Notes: generated by a model not told the origin, from the sequence alone. Shown: positions 17,039 through 26,874, counted from the stretch's first letter. The stretch is 41,461 bases of DNA from Myxococcales bacterium (GCA_003598065.1 QZKR01000098.1:1-41461); one strand, 5' to 3'. Numbers and translations are program-made.

Positions 17039-18634
17039 ATGGAACATGTGATCGGCATCGACCTGGGCACGTCCAACTCCTGCGTGGCGGTGGTGGAGGG
17101 CGACAACGCCGTCGTCATCCCGGACGCCAACGGACAGCGCACGCAGGCGTCAATCGTGTCGTTCTTTCCCGACGGCCGCAAGGTCATCGGCAACGACGCG
17201 CGGGAGCAGATGATCTACAACCCGCGCAACACCATTTTTTCCTCGAAGCGGCTGATCGGCCGGCCTTTCTCCGCGCCCGAAGTGCAGACGACGCTGCATC
17301 TCGCGCCGTACCGGATCGTCGAAGGCCCGAACGCCTCGGTGCTCGCGGAACTGTTCGACCAGACCTATTCGATGGTTGACATCGCCTCGTTCATCCTGAT
17401 GCGGATGAAGAAGATCGCCGAGGATTACCTGGGCGATCGGGTCTCGAAAGCCGTCATCACCGTGCCCGCCAACTTCAACGACGGCCAGCGCGCGGCGACC
17501 ATGCAGGCGGGCGAACGCGCCGGCCTCTCCGTGCTCAAGGTCATCAACGAGCCCACGGCGGCCGCGCTCGCCTACGGTTTCGGCCAGAGTTTCGACCAGC
17601 GCATCGTCGTCTACGATTTCGGCGGCGGGACCTTCGACGTGACGATTCTCGAAATCAAGGGCGACGTGTTCGAGGTGGTCTCCACGGCCGGCGATACGTT
17701 TTTGGGCGGCGACGACATCGACGAGCGCATCGTCAAAATGGTCGTCAACTCCTACCGCAAGCACTACAACATCGACCTGCGCACGGACCCGATCGCGCTC
17801 TTGCGCGTCCGTTACGAAGCGGAAAAAGCCAAGCGGCAGCTCTCTTCCGAAGAGCAGGCGGTGATCCGCATTCCGTCCCTGACGACCACCGAGCAGGGCG
17901 TCATCGATCTCAACGTTTCGCTCACCCGCGAAAACTTCAATACGATCACGCGCGAGATCATCCAGAAAAGCTTCATCATCTGCGACGAGGCGCTGAAACT
18001 CGCCAAGCTGCACGCGGCCGAGATCGAGAACGTCATTCTCGTCGGCGGCTCGACGCACATTCCGGCCGTGCGCGAGCAAGTGGAGGCCTACTTCGGACGC
18101 AAGCCCTACTGGGGCGTGAACCCGGAGGAAGTGGTCGCCTTGGGCGCCGCGATCCAGGGCGCGGTGCTCGCCGGCGGCGCCAAGTCGGCCGGCGGCCAGG
18201 CGAAGGATGCGGTGCTGCTGGACGTCACGTCGCTCTCGCTGGGCGTGGCCACGATCGGCGGGCGCATCGAGCGCATCATCGAGCGCAACACGCCGATCCC
18301 CACCGAGCGCACGCGGCTGTTCACCACCTCGCGCGACGGACAGACCGACGTCCGCCTCCGTATCTATCAGGGCGAATCCGACCGCGAGGCGGAAAACGAA
18401 TTGATGGGCATCCTCGAATTGAAGGGCCTCGATCCCAACTCCAGGCGCGGCGAGGCGCAGATCGAGGTGACCTTCGAGATCGACACCAACGGCATCGTCC
18501 AGGTGCGCGCGCGCGATACGGTCACCGGCGCGGAGACGTCGGCCGAAATCGACCTGCGCGGCCAGGCCCCCGACTCCGAGATCGTCGATATGGAAGATCA
18601 GGACGCGCTGCCGGAGGCGGCGGGAACCCCATAG
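17039..18634 (+). CDS. Short Hsp70/DnaK lacking the helical lid
   Basis: A 531-residue Hsp70. The ATPase domain is intact: [17 protein letters not shown] (phosphate 1), [16 protein letters not shown] (phosphate 2) and [17 protein letters not shown] (adenosine). The linker and beta substrate-binding domain follow, with [16 protein letters not shown] and [18 protein letters not shown]. The protein then ends after about 20 acidic residues, so the alpha-helical lid and C-terminal tail of canonical DnaK (about 640 residues) are missing. This is a natural stop with no frameshift visible. Loss of the lid should speed substrate exchange (known from truncated DnaK). The next gene encodes a J-domain protein, so the two probably form a dedicated chaperone pair. 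The main DnaK is likely elsewhere. Confidence 0.9.
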   Translation: MEHVIGIDLGTSNSCVAVVEGDNAVVIPDANGQRTQASIVSFFPDGRKVIGNDAREQMIYNPRNTIFSSKRLIGRPFSAPEVQTTLHLAPYRIVEGPNASVLAELFDQTYSMVDIASFILMRMKKIAEDYLGDRVSKAVITVPANFNDGQRAATMQAGERAGLSVLKVINEPTAAALAYGFGQSFDQRIVVYDFGGGTFDVTILEIKGDVFEVVSTAGDTFLGGDDIDERIVKMVVNSYRKHYNIDLRTDPIALLRVRYEAEKAKRQLSSEEQAVIRIPSLTTTEQGVIDLNVSLTRENFNTITREIIQKSFIICDEALKLAKLHAAEIENVILVGGSTHIPAVREQVEAYFGRKPYWGVNPEEVVALGAAIQGAVLAGGAKSAGGQAKDAVLLDVTSLSLGVATIGGRIERIIERNTPIPTERTRLFTTSRDGQTDVRLRIYQGESDREAENELMGILELKGLDPNSRRGEAQIEVTFEIDTNGIVQVRARDTVTGAETSAEIDLRGQAPDSEIVDMEDQDALPEAAGTP

Positions 18635-18641
18635 GACCGGC

Positions 18642-19697
18642 ATGATTCCAACGCTCGTCGTCGATGCCGACCCCGCACGCCACGCCCTCTACCAAGACGG
18701 CCTCGGGAAATCCTTTGCGCTGACGATTTGCAGCGGCAGCGTCGAAGCCATCGCCGCCGCCGAACGAGGGCGCTTCGTCGCGGCCATCGTTCACGCCGAC
18801 CTGGACGGCGGCGGCGGAGTCATGCTCTGCCAGCGGCTGCGAAAAGTCGCCGGCGGCGAAGCGCTCGGCATTCTGCTCGTCGGAGAGACGCTCGACGACG
18901 CCGTCTTAGGTCCGGACGTGGCGCGCCGCATGGGCGCCAACGCCATCTTGAAAATCCCGTTCGACGTCGAGCGTTTGCGCCGCAAGGCGCGCGACCTTGT
19001 GGCGGAAATCGCTGCGGCCCAGAAAGTCAGGCCGCAGGCGGGCCAATCCGCCGCCGCCGCGCCATCGCCGCCGCCCAAAGCCTCCGCTCCTCCTAGGCCC
19101 GTCGTCGCCCCGGCCGCTCCGGCGGACGACGCCGTGCGGCGGACCTTCGGCGACGTTTCGGCCGAGGATTTCGCCATCGTCGGGCCGGAGCGGCTCGGCG
19201 AAGCCGTCTGGTGGACGGACAAGCTGGAGCAGGCCAGCTACTACGACGTCCTGACGCTGCCGCGCACGGCCGGGGCCGGCGAGGCGAAACTGCGCTATTT
19301 CGATCTCGCCCGCCGCTTTCATCCCGACCGCTTCGCCCTCGTCAAGAACGAGATCCTCGCGAGCACCCTGGGCGCGCTCTTCAAGCGAGCCAGCGAAGCC
19401 TATCAGACGCTTTCCAACCCCGACCGCCGCAAGGCCTACGACGAACAGCTCGACGCCGGCGGCGAGTTGCGTTACGTGGAGCGGAAACGCGAAACAAAAG
19501 GCCCCAAACGGCAGGAGGAAGCGATCACCAATCCTCAGGCGCGCAAGTTCTACCAGATGGCCTTGGCCGCCATCAACGACGAAAACTGGCCCTCCGCCAG
19601 GCTCAATCTCGCGCTGGCGGCGAAGGCGATGCCGGGCAACGAGGTCATCCAATCCAAGATCGACGAAGTAAAGGCGAAGCTGAATCCGGGAGGTTAG
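18642..19697 (+). CDS. Receiver-like domain fused to J domain and C-terminal TPR-like region
   Basis: A 351-residue cytosolic protein. Residues 1-120 resemble a response-regulator receiver: Asp8 and Asp10 in VVDADPAR, putative phospho-acceptor Asp53 in AIVHADLDGG and KIPFD at the usual switch lysine. A Pro/Ala linker follows (about 130-165). The J domain spans about 198-270, starting SYYDVLTLPRTAGAGEAKL, with the Hsp70-stimulating HPD at residues 227-229 (RRFHPDRF). The last about 60 residues form helical TPR-like units (FYQMALAAINDENWPSARLN). It starts 8 bp after the short DnaK stop, so it is probably its J-partner. A receiver domain would allow control by phosphorylation; the adjacent kinase is a candidate (inference). 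Confidence 0.82.
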   Translation: MIPTLVVDADPARHALYQDGLGKSFALTICSGSVEAIAAAERGRFVAAIVHADLDGGGGVMLCQRLRKVAGGEALGILLVGETLDDAVLGPDVARRMGANAILKIPFDVERLRRKARDLVAEIAAAQKVRPQAGQSAAAAPSPPPKASAPPRPVVAPAAPADDAVRRTFGDVSAEDFAIVGPERLGEAVWWTDKLEQASYYDVLTLPRTAGAGEAKLRYFDLARRFHPDRFALVKNEILASTLGALFKRASEAYQTLSNPDRRKAYDEQLDAGGELRYVERKRETKGPKRQEEAITNPQARKFYQMALAAINDENWPSARLNLALAAKAMPGNEVIQSKIDEVKAKLNPGG

Positions 19698-19750
19698 CCG
19701 AGGAATTGCAGACCGTTTAAGGGCCGGGCCGACCGCGTGCGAGGGCGCAG

Positions 19751-22700
19751 ATGACCGGAACGCGAAAAAACCGCCATCGCTGGGTGCCAGGGGCGATTTT
19801 CATTCTCATCTTCCTGGTCTTCGTTTCCATCTGGGGCTACGGCCGCCACCGGGAAAAAGAGCTTCTGGAAGCCAAGACGGCGATCATGGCCCGGCAGGTG
19901 GCGATCCGCCTGGAGGAATACGTCTCCGTCCGTCTCAATCGCGTCGCCGAGATGCGCGAACTCTGGCTCGCCGGCCAGATCAGCTCGCCGGCTCCGTTCT
20001 CGCGTTACGCGATGAATCTCCAGCGGCAGCTTTCCGGGCTTCAGGCCGTCAACTGGGTGGGGCCGGACGGAACGATCGAGTGGGTCGTGCCGGAGGGACC
20101 CAACCGCCTCGCCCAGGGCAGGAACCTGAAGCAGCACCCCGGCGCAGCCTCGACGTTTCTCGCCGCCGCCGAAACCGGTCAGATGCGGCTCACGCCGCCG
20201 ATCGAACTGCTGCAGGGCGGGCGCGGCATCGCCGCCTATATTCCGGTGATCGAAGGCGGCCAGACCATCGGTTTTCTCAACCCCGTCTTCCGCATCGACA
20301 CACTGATGGAGGATGCGCTCGCCAAGGGCGTGCGCGATCATTTCGCGGTCACGATCAGCGACGGCGACCAGCCGGTATGGGCCTCGGCCAGCCTCACGCC
20401 GCTGATGGCGGCCTTCGCCTCGGAAACGCAGACGATCAACGTCGGCAACCGCCTCTGGAAGCTGGCGCTCACGCCAAGCGAGAAGATGATCCGCGGGGCG
20501 CATTCGGCGATGGCGCACCTGGCGCTGTTTTTCGGCTTCCTGCTCGCCGTCGGCCTGGCGCTCGTCTACACGCTGTTGGTCAAGCGCGAGGATCAGCTCG
20601 CCGAGAGCGAGGCCCGTTACCGTACGCTGTTCCACAACGCCCAGGCAGGGCTGCTGCGGCTCTCCCCCGACGGCAGGATCGTGGACGCCAACCGCACGAT
20701 CGCCGCTCACTTCGGTTATGACGATCCGGAGCGCTTCGTCCGCGAATTCGACTTCGCCGCCCATTGGGCGGACGCCGGCGAACGAATGGGGTTCGAGCGG
20801 ACGCTCGCCGAGCGCGGCGAAATCCAGGGATTCGACGCGCTTTTCAACACGGAGAACGGACGGAGTTTCTGGCTGCGCCTCTCGGCCAGACTGTTTTCCG
20901 AGGCGGGACACGTGGAGTGCGTGGCGATCGACGTCTCGCAGCAGAAACAGGCCGAACGGGCGCTGATGGAGAGCGAGCGCAAGTTCCGCGCCCTGGCCGA
21001 ATCGACGAGCGCCGCGATCGTCATCGGCAAGCTCACCCAGGACGGCCGCTCGACCACGCTCTTCGCCAACCGCGCCGCCGTCGAATCGTCCGGCTATACG
21101 ATGGAGGAAATGGGAGCGATCGACTCCCTGGAACTGCTCCATCCCGACAGCGCCGCCATCATCCGCGCCTGGCGCGAAGCGGCGCTGCGCGGCGAACAGC
21201 CGCCTATTCCGCCGAGTTCGGAGTTGCAGTACCGCACCAAGAGCGGCGAATGGCGCTGGATCGAGACCAGTTCGGGCGACTTCGAACTGGACGGCGAGCG
21301 CGCCTGGGTATCGACGCATTTCGACGTCACCGAGCGCAAGCGCGCCGAAGAGGCGCTGCGGATCTCCGAAGCGAAATACCGCAACATTTTCGAGAACGCC
21401 CAGGTGGGGCTGTTCCGCATCCGCACGTCCGACGGCAAGGTGTTGGAATCCAATCCGACGATGGCCAAATTCTACGGCTACGACAGCCGCGAACAGTTCG
21501 TAGCCGAATATTACATGGCCCCCAACTGGGTGGTCCCCGCCGAACGCGAGCGGCTTTACGCCGAGTTCGCCAGGGGGAGGGGCCAGGTGAACAATTTCGA
21601 GGCGCAATTCTACCGCAAGGACAAGACGCCGATCTGGGTGCGCTTCTCCGCCACGCTGTCGCCCGACAAAACCTACTTGGAGGGCGTGGGCATCGAGATC
21701 ACCGAGGAGAAGGAAACGGCCCGCGCGCTGGTGGAGAGCGAGCAGCGTTTCCGCGCCCTGGCCGACAGCACCAGCGCGGTCATCTTCATTTTCAAAAACG
21801 ATCGGATCGTTTACGCCAACCAGGCGGCGCTGAAATCCTCGGGTTACACCTGGGACGAACTGCGGACGATGGACCCCGGGCGGATGCTCCATCCCGATTC
21901 GATCGCCGAAATCGCGCGGTTGCAGACCGAATGCCAGCAGACCGGCGCGCAAAGCGAACCGATCGAGATCAAGGTGTTTTCCAAGTCGGGCGAACTGCGC
22001 CATGTCGAGAGCACGTCGGCGGTGATGCTCGTCGATGGCGAGGAGGCGGTGATCTCCACCAACTTCGACATCACCGAGCGCAAACGCGCCGAGCAGGCGC
22101 TGCGCGAGTCCGAGGCGAGCTACCGGACGATTTTCGAGACCACCGGCACGGCGACGATGATGGTGGACGAGGGCGGGATCGTGACCCTGGCCAACGCCGA
22201 GTTCGCCGCGCTCACCGGCTGGAACCGCGCCGAAATCGAAGGCCGGATGTCCTGGACGGCGTTTTTCGCGCCCGACTCGGCGCGGGCCATGCAGGAATAC
22301 AAAAAAAGGCGCGACCGCGACCCGGCCTCGGCGCCGAACCAGTACGAGGTGAAGCTCGTCGATCGCGCCGGCCGCGTTCACGAAGGGCTGCTGCTTGTCG
22401 GACTCGTCCCCGGCACGACCATGCGCGTCGCCTCCTTCCTCGACCTCACGGCGCGCAAGCAGGCCGAACGGCAGATGCTGCGCGCCGACAAGATGGCCGC
22501 CTTGGGCCAGATCATCGCCGGCGTGGCCCACGAGATCAACAACCCGAACAACTTCATCTATTTCAACCTGCCGATCCTCAAGCGCTACATTGAAGCGATC
22601 CGCCCCTGGCTCGACGAGGCGGCACAGCGGCGGCCGGATCTGATGCTGTTGAACATGCCCTACGAGGCGTTTCTGGAGGATCTCCACAAACTCATCGACA

Positions 22701-23254
22701 ATATGCAGCACGGCTCGCGACGGATCACCGGCATCGTCTCCGAACTGAAAGATTACATCCGCAGCCACGAGGTGGAGGAGCGCCGCCCGCAGCCGCTCGG
22801 CCACGCCATCGACCACGTCATGTCGCTGGTGGGAAAACAGGTGGGCAAGACGGTGAAGCGGATGGAAGTCGAGGTCGAGGAGGGCCTGCCGCCGGTGATG
22901 ATGAACGAAGGCAAAATCGAACAGGTGCTCATCAACCTCATCATCAACGCCGGCCAGGCGGCCGACAAAGACGACTCTTTCGTCCGCCTCAAGGCTCGCC
23001 GCGCGGAAACGGCCCCCGGTTTCGTGGCCGTGGACATCGCCGACAACGGCGCGGGGATCGCCCCGGAGATTCTAAGCAAGATATTCGATCCCTTCTTCAC
23101 CACCAAGTCCCGCGATCAGGGCACGGGCTTGGGGCTGGCCATCTGCCAGCGCATCGTCGAGGAGCACGGCGGGCGCATCGCCGTGGAAAGCGACGTCGGC
23201 CGCGGGACGACGTTCACCGTGTTTCTTCCCGTCCATGCCGAGGGCGCCGCATGA
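19751..23254 (+). CDS. Multi-PAS sensor histidine kinase
   Basis: A 1167-residue inner-membrane kinase. A membrane helix at about residues 13-31 and another at about 256-277 enclose a periplasmic sensor of about 220 residues, CHASE/Cache-like. Five PAS regions then start near residues 286, 407, 540, 663 and 787. Regions 1 and 3 (YRTLFHNAQ, YRNIFENAQ) resemble each other, and 2 and 4 (FRALAESTSA, FRALADSTSA) likewise. The dimerisation domain has GVAHEINNPNNF with phosphorylated His927. The ATPase domain (about 1045-1165) shows NLIINAGQAA, DNGAGI and GTGLGLAICQRIVEEHGG. The stop overlaps the start of the NtrC-type regulator as ATGA, making it the cognate partner. GAGGG precedes the ATG. The signal is unknown. 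Confidence 0.92.
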   Translation: MTGTRKNRHRWVPGAIFILIFLVFVSIWGYGRHREKELLEAKTAIMARQVAIRLEEYVSVRLNRVAEMRELWLAGQISSPAPFSRYAMNLQRQLSGLQAVNWVGPDGTIEWVVPEGPNRLAQGRNLKQHPGAASTFLAAAETGQMRLTPPIELLQGGRGIAAYIPVIEGGQTIGFLNPVFRIDTLMEDALAKGVRDHFAVTISDGDQPVWASASLTPLMAAFASETQTINVGNRLWKLALTPSEKMIRGAHSAMAHLALFFGFLLAVGLALVYTLLVKREDQLAESEARYRTLFHNAQAGLLRLSPDGRIVDANRTIAAHFGYDDPERFVREFDFAAHWADAGERMGFERTLAERGEIQGFDALFNTENGRSFWLRLSARLFSEAGHVECVAIDVSQQKQAERALMESERKFRALAESTSAAIVIGKLTQDGRSTTLFANRAAVESSGYTMEEMGAIDSLELLHPDSAAIIRAWREAALRGEQPPIPPSSELQYRTKSGEWRWIETSSGDFELDGERAWVSTHFDVTERKRAEEALRISEAKYRNIFENAQVGLFRIRTSDGKVLESNPTMAKFYGYDSREQFVAEYYMAPNWVVPAERERLYAEFARGRGQVNNFEAQFYRKDKTPIWVRFSATLSPDKTYLEGVGIEITEEKETARALVESEQRFRALADSTSAVIFIFKNDRIVYANQAALKSSGYTWDELRTMDPGRMLHPDSIAEIARLQTECQQTGAQSEPIEIKVFSKSGELRHVESTSAVMLVDGEEAVISTNFDITERKRAEQALRESEASYRTIFETTGTATMMVDEGGIVTLANAEFAALTGWNRAEIEGRMSWTAFFAPDSARAMQEYKKRRDRDPASAPNQYEVKLVDRAGRVHEGLLLVGLVPGTTMRVASFLDLTARKQAERQMLRADKMAALGQIIAGVAHEINNPNNFIYFNLPILKRYIEAIRPWLDEAAQRRPDLMLLNMPYEAFLEDLHKLIDNMQHGSRRITGIVSELKDYIRSHEVEERRPQPLGHAIDHVMSLVGKQVGKTVKRMEVEVEEGLPPVMMNEGKIEQVLINLIINAGQAADKDDSFVRLKARRAETAPGFVAVDIADNGAGIAPEILSKIFDPFFTTKSRDQGTGLGLAICQRIVEEHGGRIAVESDVGRGTTFTVFLPVHAEGAA

Positions 23255-24618
23255 CGACGAAAGCCGCCATTCTCCTGGTCGATGACGAAACCGCCTTCCT
23301 GGACAGCGTGGCGCGCATGCTGCGCATAGAGGGCTACGACGACCTGACGCCGATCGCCGACCCGACGCAGGTCGAAGCGCTTCTGGAGCGAAAATCCTTC
23401 GATCTGGCTTTCCTCGACATCACCATGCCGAAGCTCGACGGCCTCGACCTTTTGAAGCTCATCAAGGAGCAGAGCCCGGAGACCGAGTGCATCATGGTGA
23501 CGGCCAACGAACAGGTGCCGCTGATCCTCAAGGCGGGCCGTCTCGGGGCCTACGATTATCTGGTCAAACCGATCCTGCCGGAGCAGCTGACGCACGCGCT
23601 GGAGCGGGCGCTGGAGCACAAGCGGCTCTGGGAGTCGCTGCAACTGCGTTCGAAGGCGACGCTGGACCGCGTGTTGAAAAGCCCGGAAGCGTTCGCGGCG
23701 ATCGTCACCGCCAGCCGGGCCATGAAGCGGCTTCTGCGCGAGGCGGAACTGCACGCCGCCAGCGCCATTCCGGTGCTGATCACCGGCGACACGGGCGTGG
23801 GCAAGGAGCTTCTGGCCCGCGCCGTGCACGACGCCAGCCGCCGCGCCAAGGGGCCCTTCGTGCCGGTCAACATGCTGGCGCTCTCGCCCACGCTTTTCGA
23901 AAGCGAATTCTTCGGGCACGTCAAAGGCTCCTTCACCGGGGCCGACCGCGACCGCACCGGCTACCTCGCCCAGGCGAAGGGCGGCACGCTGTTTTTGGAC
24001 GAAATCGGCGATCTGCCGATGGAGATTCAGGGCAAGCTGTTGCGCATCCTCCAGGAGAACGAATTCACCCCCGTCGGCTCGACGAAGACCGAGCGCGCCG
24101 ACGGGCGCTTCGTCGCCGCCACCAATCAGGACCTGGACAAGCTCGTCCAGCAGCGCAAATTCCGAAAAGACCTGCTTTACCGGCTGCAGTTCGCCCATCT
24201 GCACCTGCCGTCGCTTGCCGAGCGCAAGGACGACATCCCGGTTCTGGCGGCGCACATCCTGGGCGGGCACGAGCGCGACGTGCGGCTCTCGGAAGAGGCG
24301 GAAGCGCTGCTGGTCGCCTACGACTGGCCGGGCAACGTGCGCGAGTTGAAGGGCGTTCTGGAGGCGGCGGCCAACCTCGCCGAGGATGGCCTGATCCGCC
24401 CCTCGCACCTGCGCATCAACGTCCGCGCGGCCAAGGCTCAGCCGGCGACGCTCGCGACGACGCCGACGGGCGGGCTGGAGCCGATGGCGGAGGTGGAGCG
24501 GCGGCACATCCTCGCCGTTTACGAGGCGGTGGGGATGAACAAAAGCCAGGCGGCGCGCGTCCTGGACATCGGCCTGCAGACGCTGCACCGCAAGCTCAAG
24601 ACATATGGAGTGAAGTAA
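23251..24618 (+). CDS. NtrC-type sigma-54-dependent response regulator
   Basis: A 455-residue regulator. The receiver domain (1-120) has acidic Asp11 and Asp12, phospho-acceptor Asp56 in LAFLDITMP and the switch lysine in YLVKPI. The AAA+ domain (about 150-385) has Walker A GDTGVGKELLA, GSFTGA in place of the usual GAFTGA sigma-54 contact loop, Walker B GGTLFLDEIGDLP, and DWPGNVRELKG. The last about 45 residues are a Fis-type helix-turn-helix (MNKSQAARVLDIGLQTLHRKLK). It activates promoters transcribed by RNA polymerase with sigma-54 after phosphorylation by the upstream kinase. The target genes are unknown; no nearby -24/-12 promoter was found by eye. Confidence 0.94.
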   Translation: MTTKAAILLVDDETAFLDSVARMLRIEGYDDLTPIADPTQVEALLERKSFDLAFLDITMPKLDGLDLLKLIKEQSPETECIMVTANEQVPLILKAGRLGAYDYLVKPILPEQLTHALERALEHKRLWESLQLRSKATLDRVLKSPEAFAAIVTASRAMKRLLREAELHAASAIPVLITGDTGVGKELLARAVHDASRRAKGPFVPVNMLALSPTLFESEFFGHVKGSFTGADRDRTGYLAQAKGGTLFLDEIGDLPMEIQGKLLRILQENEFTPVGSTKTERADGRFVAATNQDLDKLVQQRKFRKDLLYRLQFAHLHLPSLAERKDDIPVLAAHILGGHERDVRLSEEAEALLVAYDWPGNVRELKGVLEAAANLAEDGLIRPSHLRINVRAAKAQPATLATTPTGGLEPMAEVERRHILAVYEAVGMNKSQAARVLDIGLQTLHRKLKTYGVK

Positions 24619-24632
24619 ATCCGCCGCACGCC

Positions 24633-25028
24633 TTACTTCCGGCGCAGCAGGTCGAGCAGGGAGGAGCGGTCGAAGTAAACTTCGTTGCGATAAATCCTAC
24701 CCTCGTCGTTCAACTGCACGAGGCACACGCCGACGATCTCCAGCGCCGCGTCGCCGACGGGAATCGTCGCCCGCCATTTGTTGAGGAAACCGTCCTGCAT
24801 GGGGAAGGCCTCGACCTGCGTCCACACCCAATCCGGAAAGCGGGCCAGGAGCTTCCGGAAGTAGGCGAGCAGCGCCTCCTTGCCGCGGACGCCCTGGGGG
24901 ACGGCCGGGTCGAGGTAAAGGACGTCATCGGCGTAGAAGGCCGCCAGCCGTTCGGGCTGGTCGCCCGTCCACGCCGGCAGCCACTGCTCCGCGAAGCGCC
25001 GCGCTTCTTCCGCCGTCAGATGCTTCAT
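24633..25028 (-). CDS. SnoaL/NTF2-like protein
   Basis: A 131-residue cytosolic protein with the cone-shaped SnoaL-like pattern: EEARRFAEQWLPAWTGDQPE, FYADDVLYLDPAVPQGVRGK, then LVQLNDEGRIYRNEVYFD. Family members include polyketide cyclases, isomerases and binding proteins. No catalytic residue can be assigned and no biosynthetic cluster is nearby, so the role is unknown. I chose the ATG at 25026-25028, which has GGAG about 9 bases upstream; a longer frame to 25064 is possible. It converges with the NtrC-type regulator, 14 bp away, and a repeat element lies behind its promoter. Confidence 0.75.
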   Translation of the reverse strand: MKHLTAEEARRFAEQWLPAWTGDQPERLAAFYADDVLYLDPAVPQGVRGKEALLAYFRKLLARFPDWVWTQVEAFPMQDGFLNKWRATIPVGDAALEIVGVCLVQLNDEGRIYRNEVYFDRSSLLDLLRRK

Positions 25029-25086
25029 CGAATTTTCTCCAATACTGATAATACCGAATGGCAAGCCAAAGGAAAACGTTTTCGCC

Positions 25087-25170
25087 GTGCGCCATGGCTT
25101 GCTCGCAAGCCATGCGGCCTTCGCCCGTGAAATTATCTACGGCATGCTTTGCAAGCAAAGCATGGCACAC
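25087..25170. repeat. Palindromic repeat doublet, family A, copy 2 (complete)
   Basis: The left hairpin GCCATGGCTTG...CAAGCCATG and the right hairpin GCATGCTTTG...CAAAGCATG are joined by a spacer with GTGAAATTATCTACG. The outer ends GTGCGCCATG and CATGGCACAC are nearly complementary. It matches the element at 28120-28188 including the spacer, and lies between the SnoaL-like gene and the prfC end. Confidence 0.8.
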
Positions 25171-25233
25171 ATTCAAATCACATCAGGGCCGACCATCCGA
25201 GGCGCGGGGCGAGCGCCCCCGAGGCGCATCCGG

Positions 25234-26874
25234 CTAGATATCGCGAACCACCACGCCTTGCGCCGTCTCGGCGAAGGCGACGTCCGGAAGGCGTTCCTGC
25301 GCGAAGCGAACCGACCAATCGCGCTCGAAAAGAACAACCGGCCGTTCGCGAATGTCGATCACCACAAGCCCTGCGCAGGCCCTTTGCAAGGCGTCAAAAT
25401 CAAGAGGCTTGCCGTTCTTCGGGGAAACCCAGCGCGCCATCTGATAGCCCAGCGGTTCCAGCCGCACCTCCGCGCCGTATTCCTCCTTGAGGCGGTACCT
25501 GGTCACCTCCATCTGAAGCTCGCCGACGGCGCCGAGGATCATCTCGCCGGAGCGCCCGCCGGGCGGACGATAAAGCTGCACGGTTCCTTCCTTCGCGAAC
25601 TGCTCGACGCCGCGAATCAATTGCTTGCGGCGCATCGGGTCCTGGGAAACGAGGCGGGCGAAATGCTCCGGCGCAAAGCTCGGAATCCTCTCGAATTCGA
25701 ACCTGGCCTCCTCGGTCAGAGTGTCCCCGATCTCGAAAAAGCCCGGATCGAACACGCCGATCACGTCTCCGGAAAACGCCTCTTCCACGAGGCTGCGCTC
25801 CTGCGCGACGAACTGCGCGGGGTTGGCGAGACGAATATCCCGCCCGGAAGGCACATGATGAACCTTCATTCCGCGCTGGAAACGGCCCGAGCAGATCCGC
25901 ACGAAGGCCACGCGATCGCGGTGCGCCCGATTCATATTCGCCTGCACCTTGAAGACGAAACCGCTGAATTCGTGATGACAGGCGGACAAGGAACCCGCGC
26001 TTGTCATGCGCGAGCTCGGCGCAGGCATGATTTCACAAAACGCGTTCAGAAAAACCTCAAGGCCGAAATTGTTGATGGCGCTTCCGAAGAACATGGGCGA
26101 GACCTCTCCGGCCAGAAAGCGCGCGTGGTCGAACCCGTCGCCCGCCGCGTCCAGCAACTCGATCTCCTCGCGCAAATGCTCGTAACCGGCGACGCCAAGT
26201 TCGCTTAAGAGCAGCGGATCGTCGATCCCGGACACCCGGAAGGGGGGCGCTTCGCTGCCTTTATTGGCGCTCGATCCGGCCAGGCGCTCGTCGAAAACGT
26301 ACACCTGCCTGGCGAGCCGGTGGTAAACGCCACGGAAGACGCCGGAACGGAAAATGGGCCAGGTGATCGGGAAGACGCCGATGCCGAGGGTGGACTCCAC
26401 CTCGCCGACCAGGTCCATGGGATCGCGACCGGGGCGGTCCATCTTGTTCACGAAGGTAAAGATGGGGATTTCCCGGTGACGGCAGACGCGGAAGAGCTTC
26501 TGGGTCTGCGACTCGACGCCTTTGGCGCAGTCGAGGAGCATCACCGCCCCGTCCACCGCATGAAGCGTTCGATAGGTATCCTCGCTGAAGTCGGCGTGGC
26601 CGGGCGTATCGAGCAGGTTCATCTGCAGATTCCGGTAAGGGAACTGCAAAACGCTGGTGGTGATGGAGATGCCCCGCTCGCGCTCCATCTCCATCCAATC
26701 GCTGACGGCGTTCGCGCGGCCGCGTTTCGCCTTTACCGCTCCGGCCAACTGGATCACGCCCCCGTACAGGAGCAGTTTTTCCGTGAGCGTCGTTTTGCCC
26801 GCATCGGGATGGGAGATGATGGCAAAGGTCCGGCGGCGCTGTACTTCTCTTCGTATATGTTCGTTGACTGTCAT
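25234..26874 (-). CDS. prfC: Peptide chain release factor 3
   Basis: Cytosolic translational GTPase that ejects RF1/RF2 from the ribosome after termination. The 546 residues match the family length. Visible GTPase motifs are G1 SHPDAGKTTLTEKLL, the RANAVSDWMEMERERGISIT switch region, G3 LLDTPGHADF and G4 VNKMDRPGRDP. The C-terminal RF3 region has HVPSGRDIRLANPAQF and VGELQMEVTRYRL. I chose the ATG at 26872-26874, which starts MTVNEHIRREVQRRRTFAI; the upstream extension to 26967 has different composition and is unlikely. The ribosome site is weak (GTGGATGCAGG). It appears monocistronic. Confidence 0.95.
   Translation of the reverse strand: MTVNEHIRREVQRRRTFAIISHPDAGKTTLTEKLLLYGGVIQLAGAVKAKRGRANAVSDWMEMERERGISITTSVLQFPYRNLQMNLLDTPGHADFSEDTYRTLHAVDGAVMLLDCAKGVESQTQKLFRVCRHREIPIFTFVNKMDRPGRDPMDLVGEVESTLGIGVFPITWPIFRSGVFRGVYHRLARQVYVFDERLAGSSANKGSEAPPFRVSGIDDPLLLSELGVAGYEHLREEIELLDAAGDGFDHARFLAGEVSPMFFGSAINNFGLEVFLNAFCEIMPAPSSRMTSAGSLSACHHEFSGFVFKVQANMNRAHRDRVAFVRICSGRFQRGMKVHHVPSGRDIRLANPAQFVAQERSLVEEAFSGDVIGVFDPGFFEIGDTLTEEARFEFERIPSFAPEHFARLVSQDPMRRKQLIRGVEQFAKEGTVQLYRPPGGRSGEMILGAVGELQMEVTRYRLKEEYGAEVRLEPLGYQMARWVSPKNGKPLDFDALQRACAGLVVIDIRERPVVLFERDWSVRFAQERLPDVAFAETAQGVVVRDI

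Noticed and set aside
19694..22816. 1040-codon open frame on the minus strand
   Set aside because: Antisense of the multi-PAS kinase, which has all catalytic motifs. The long frame reflects the high GC content.
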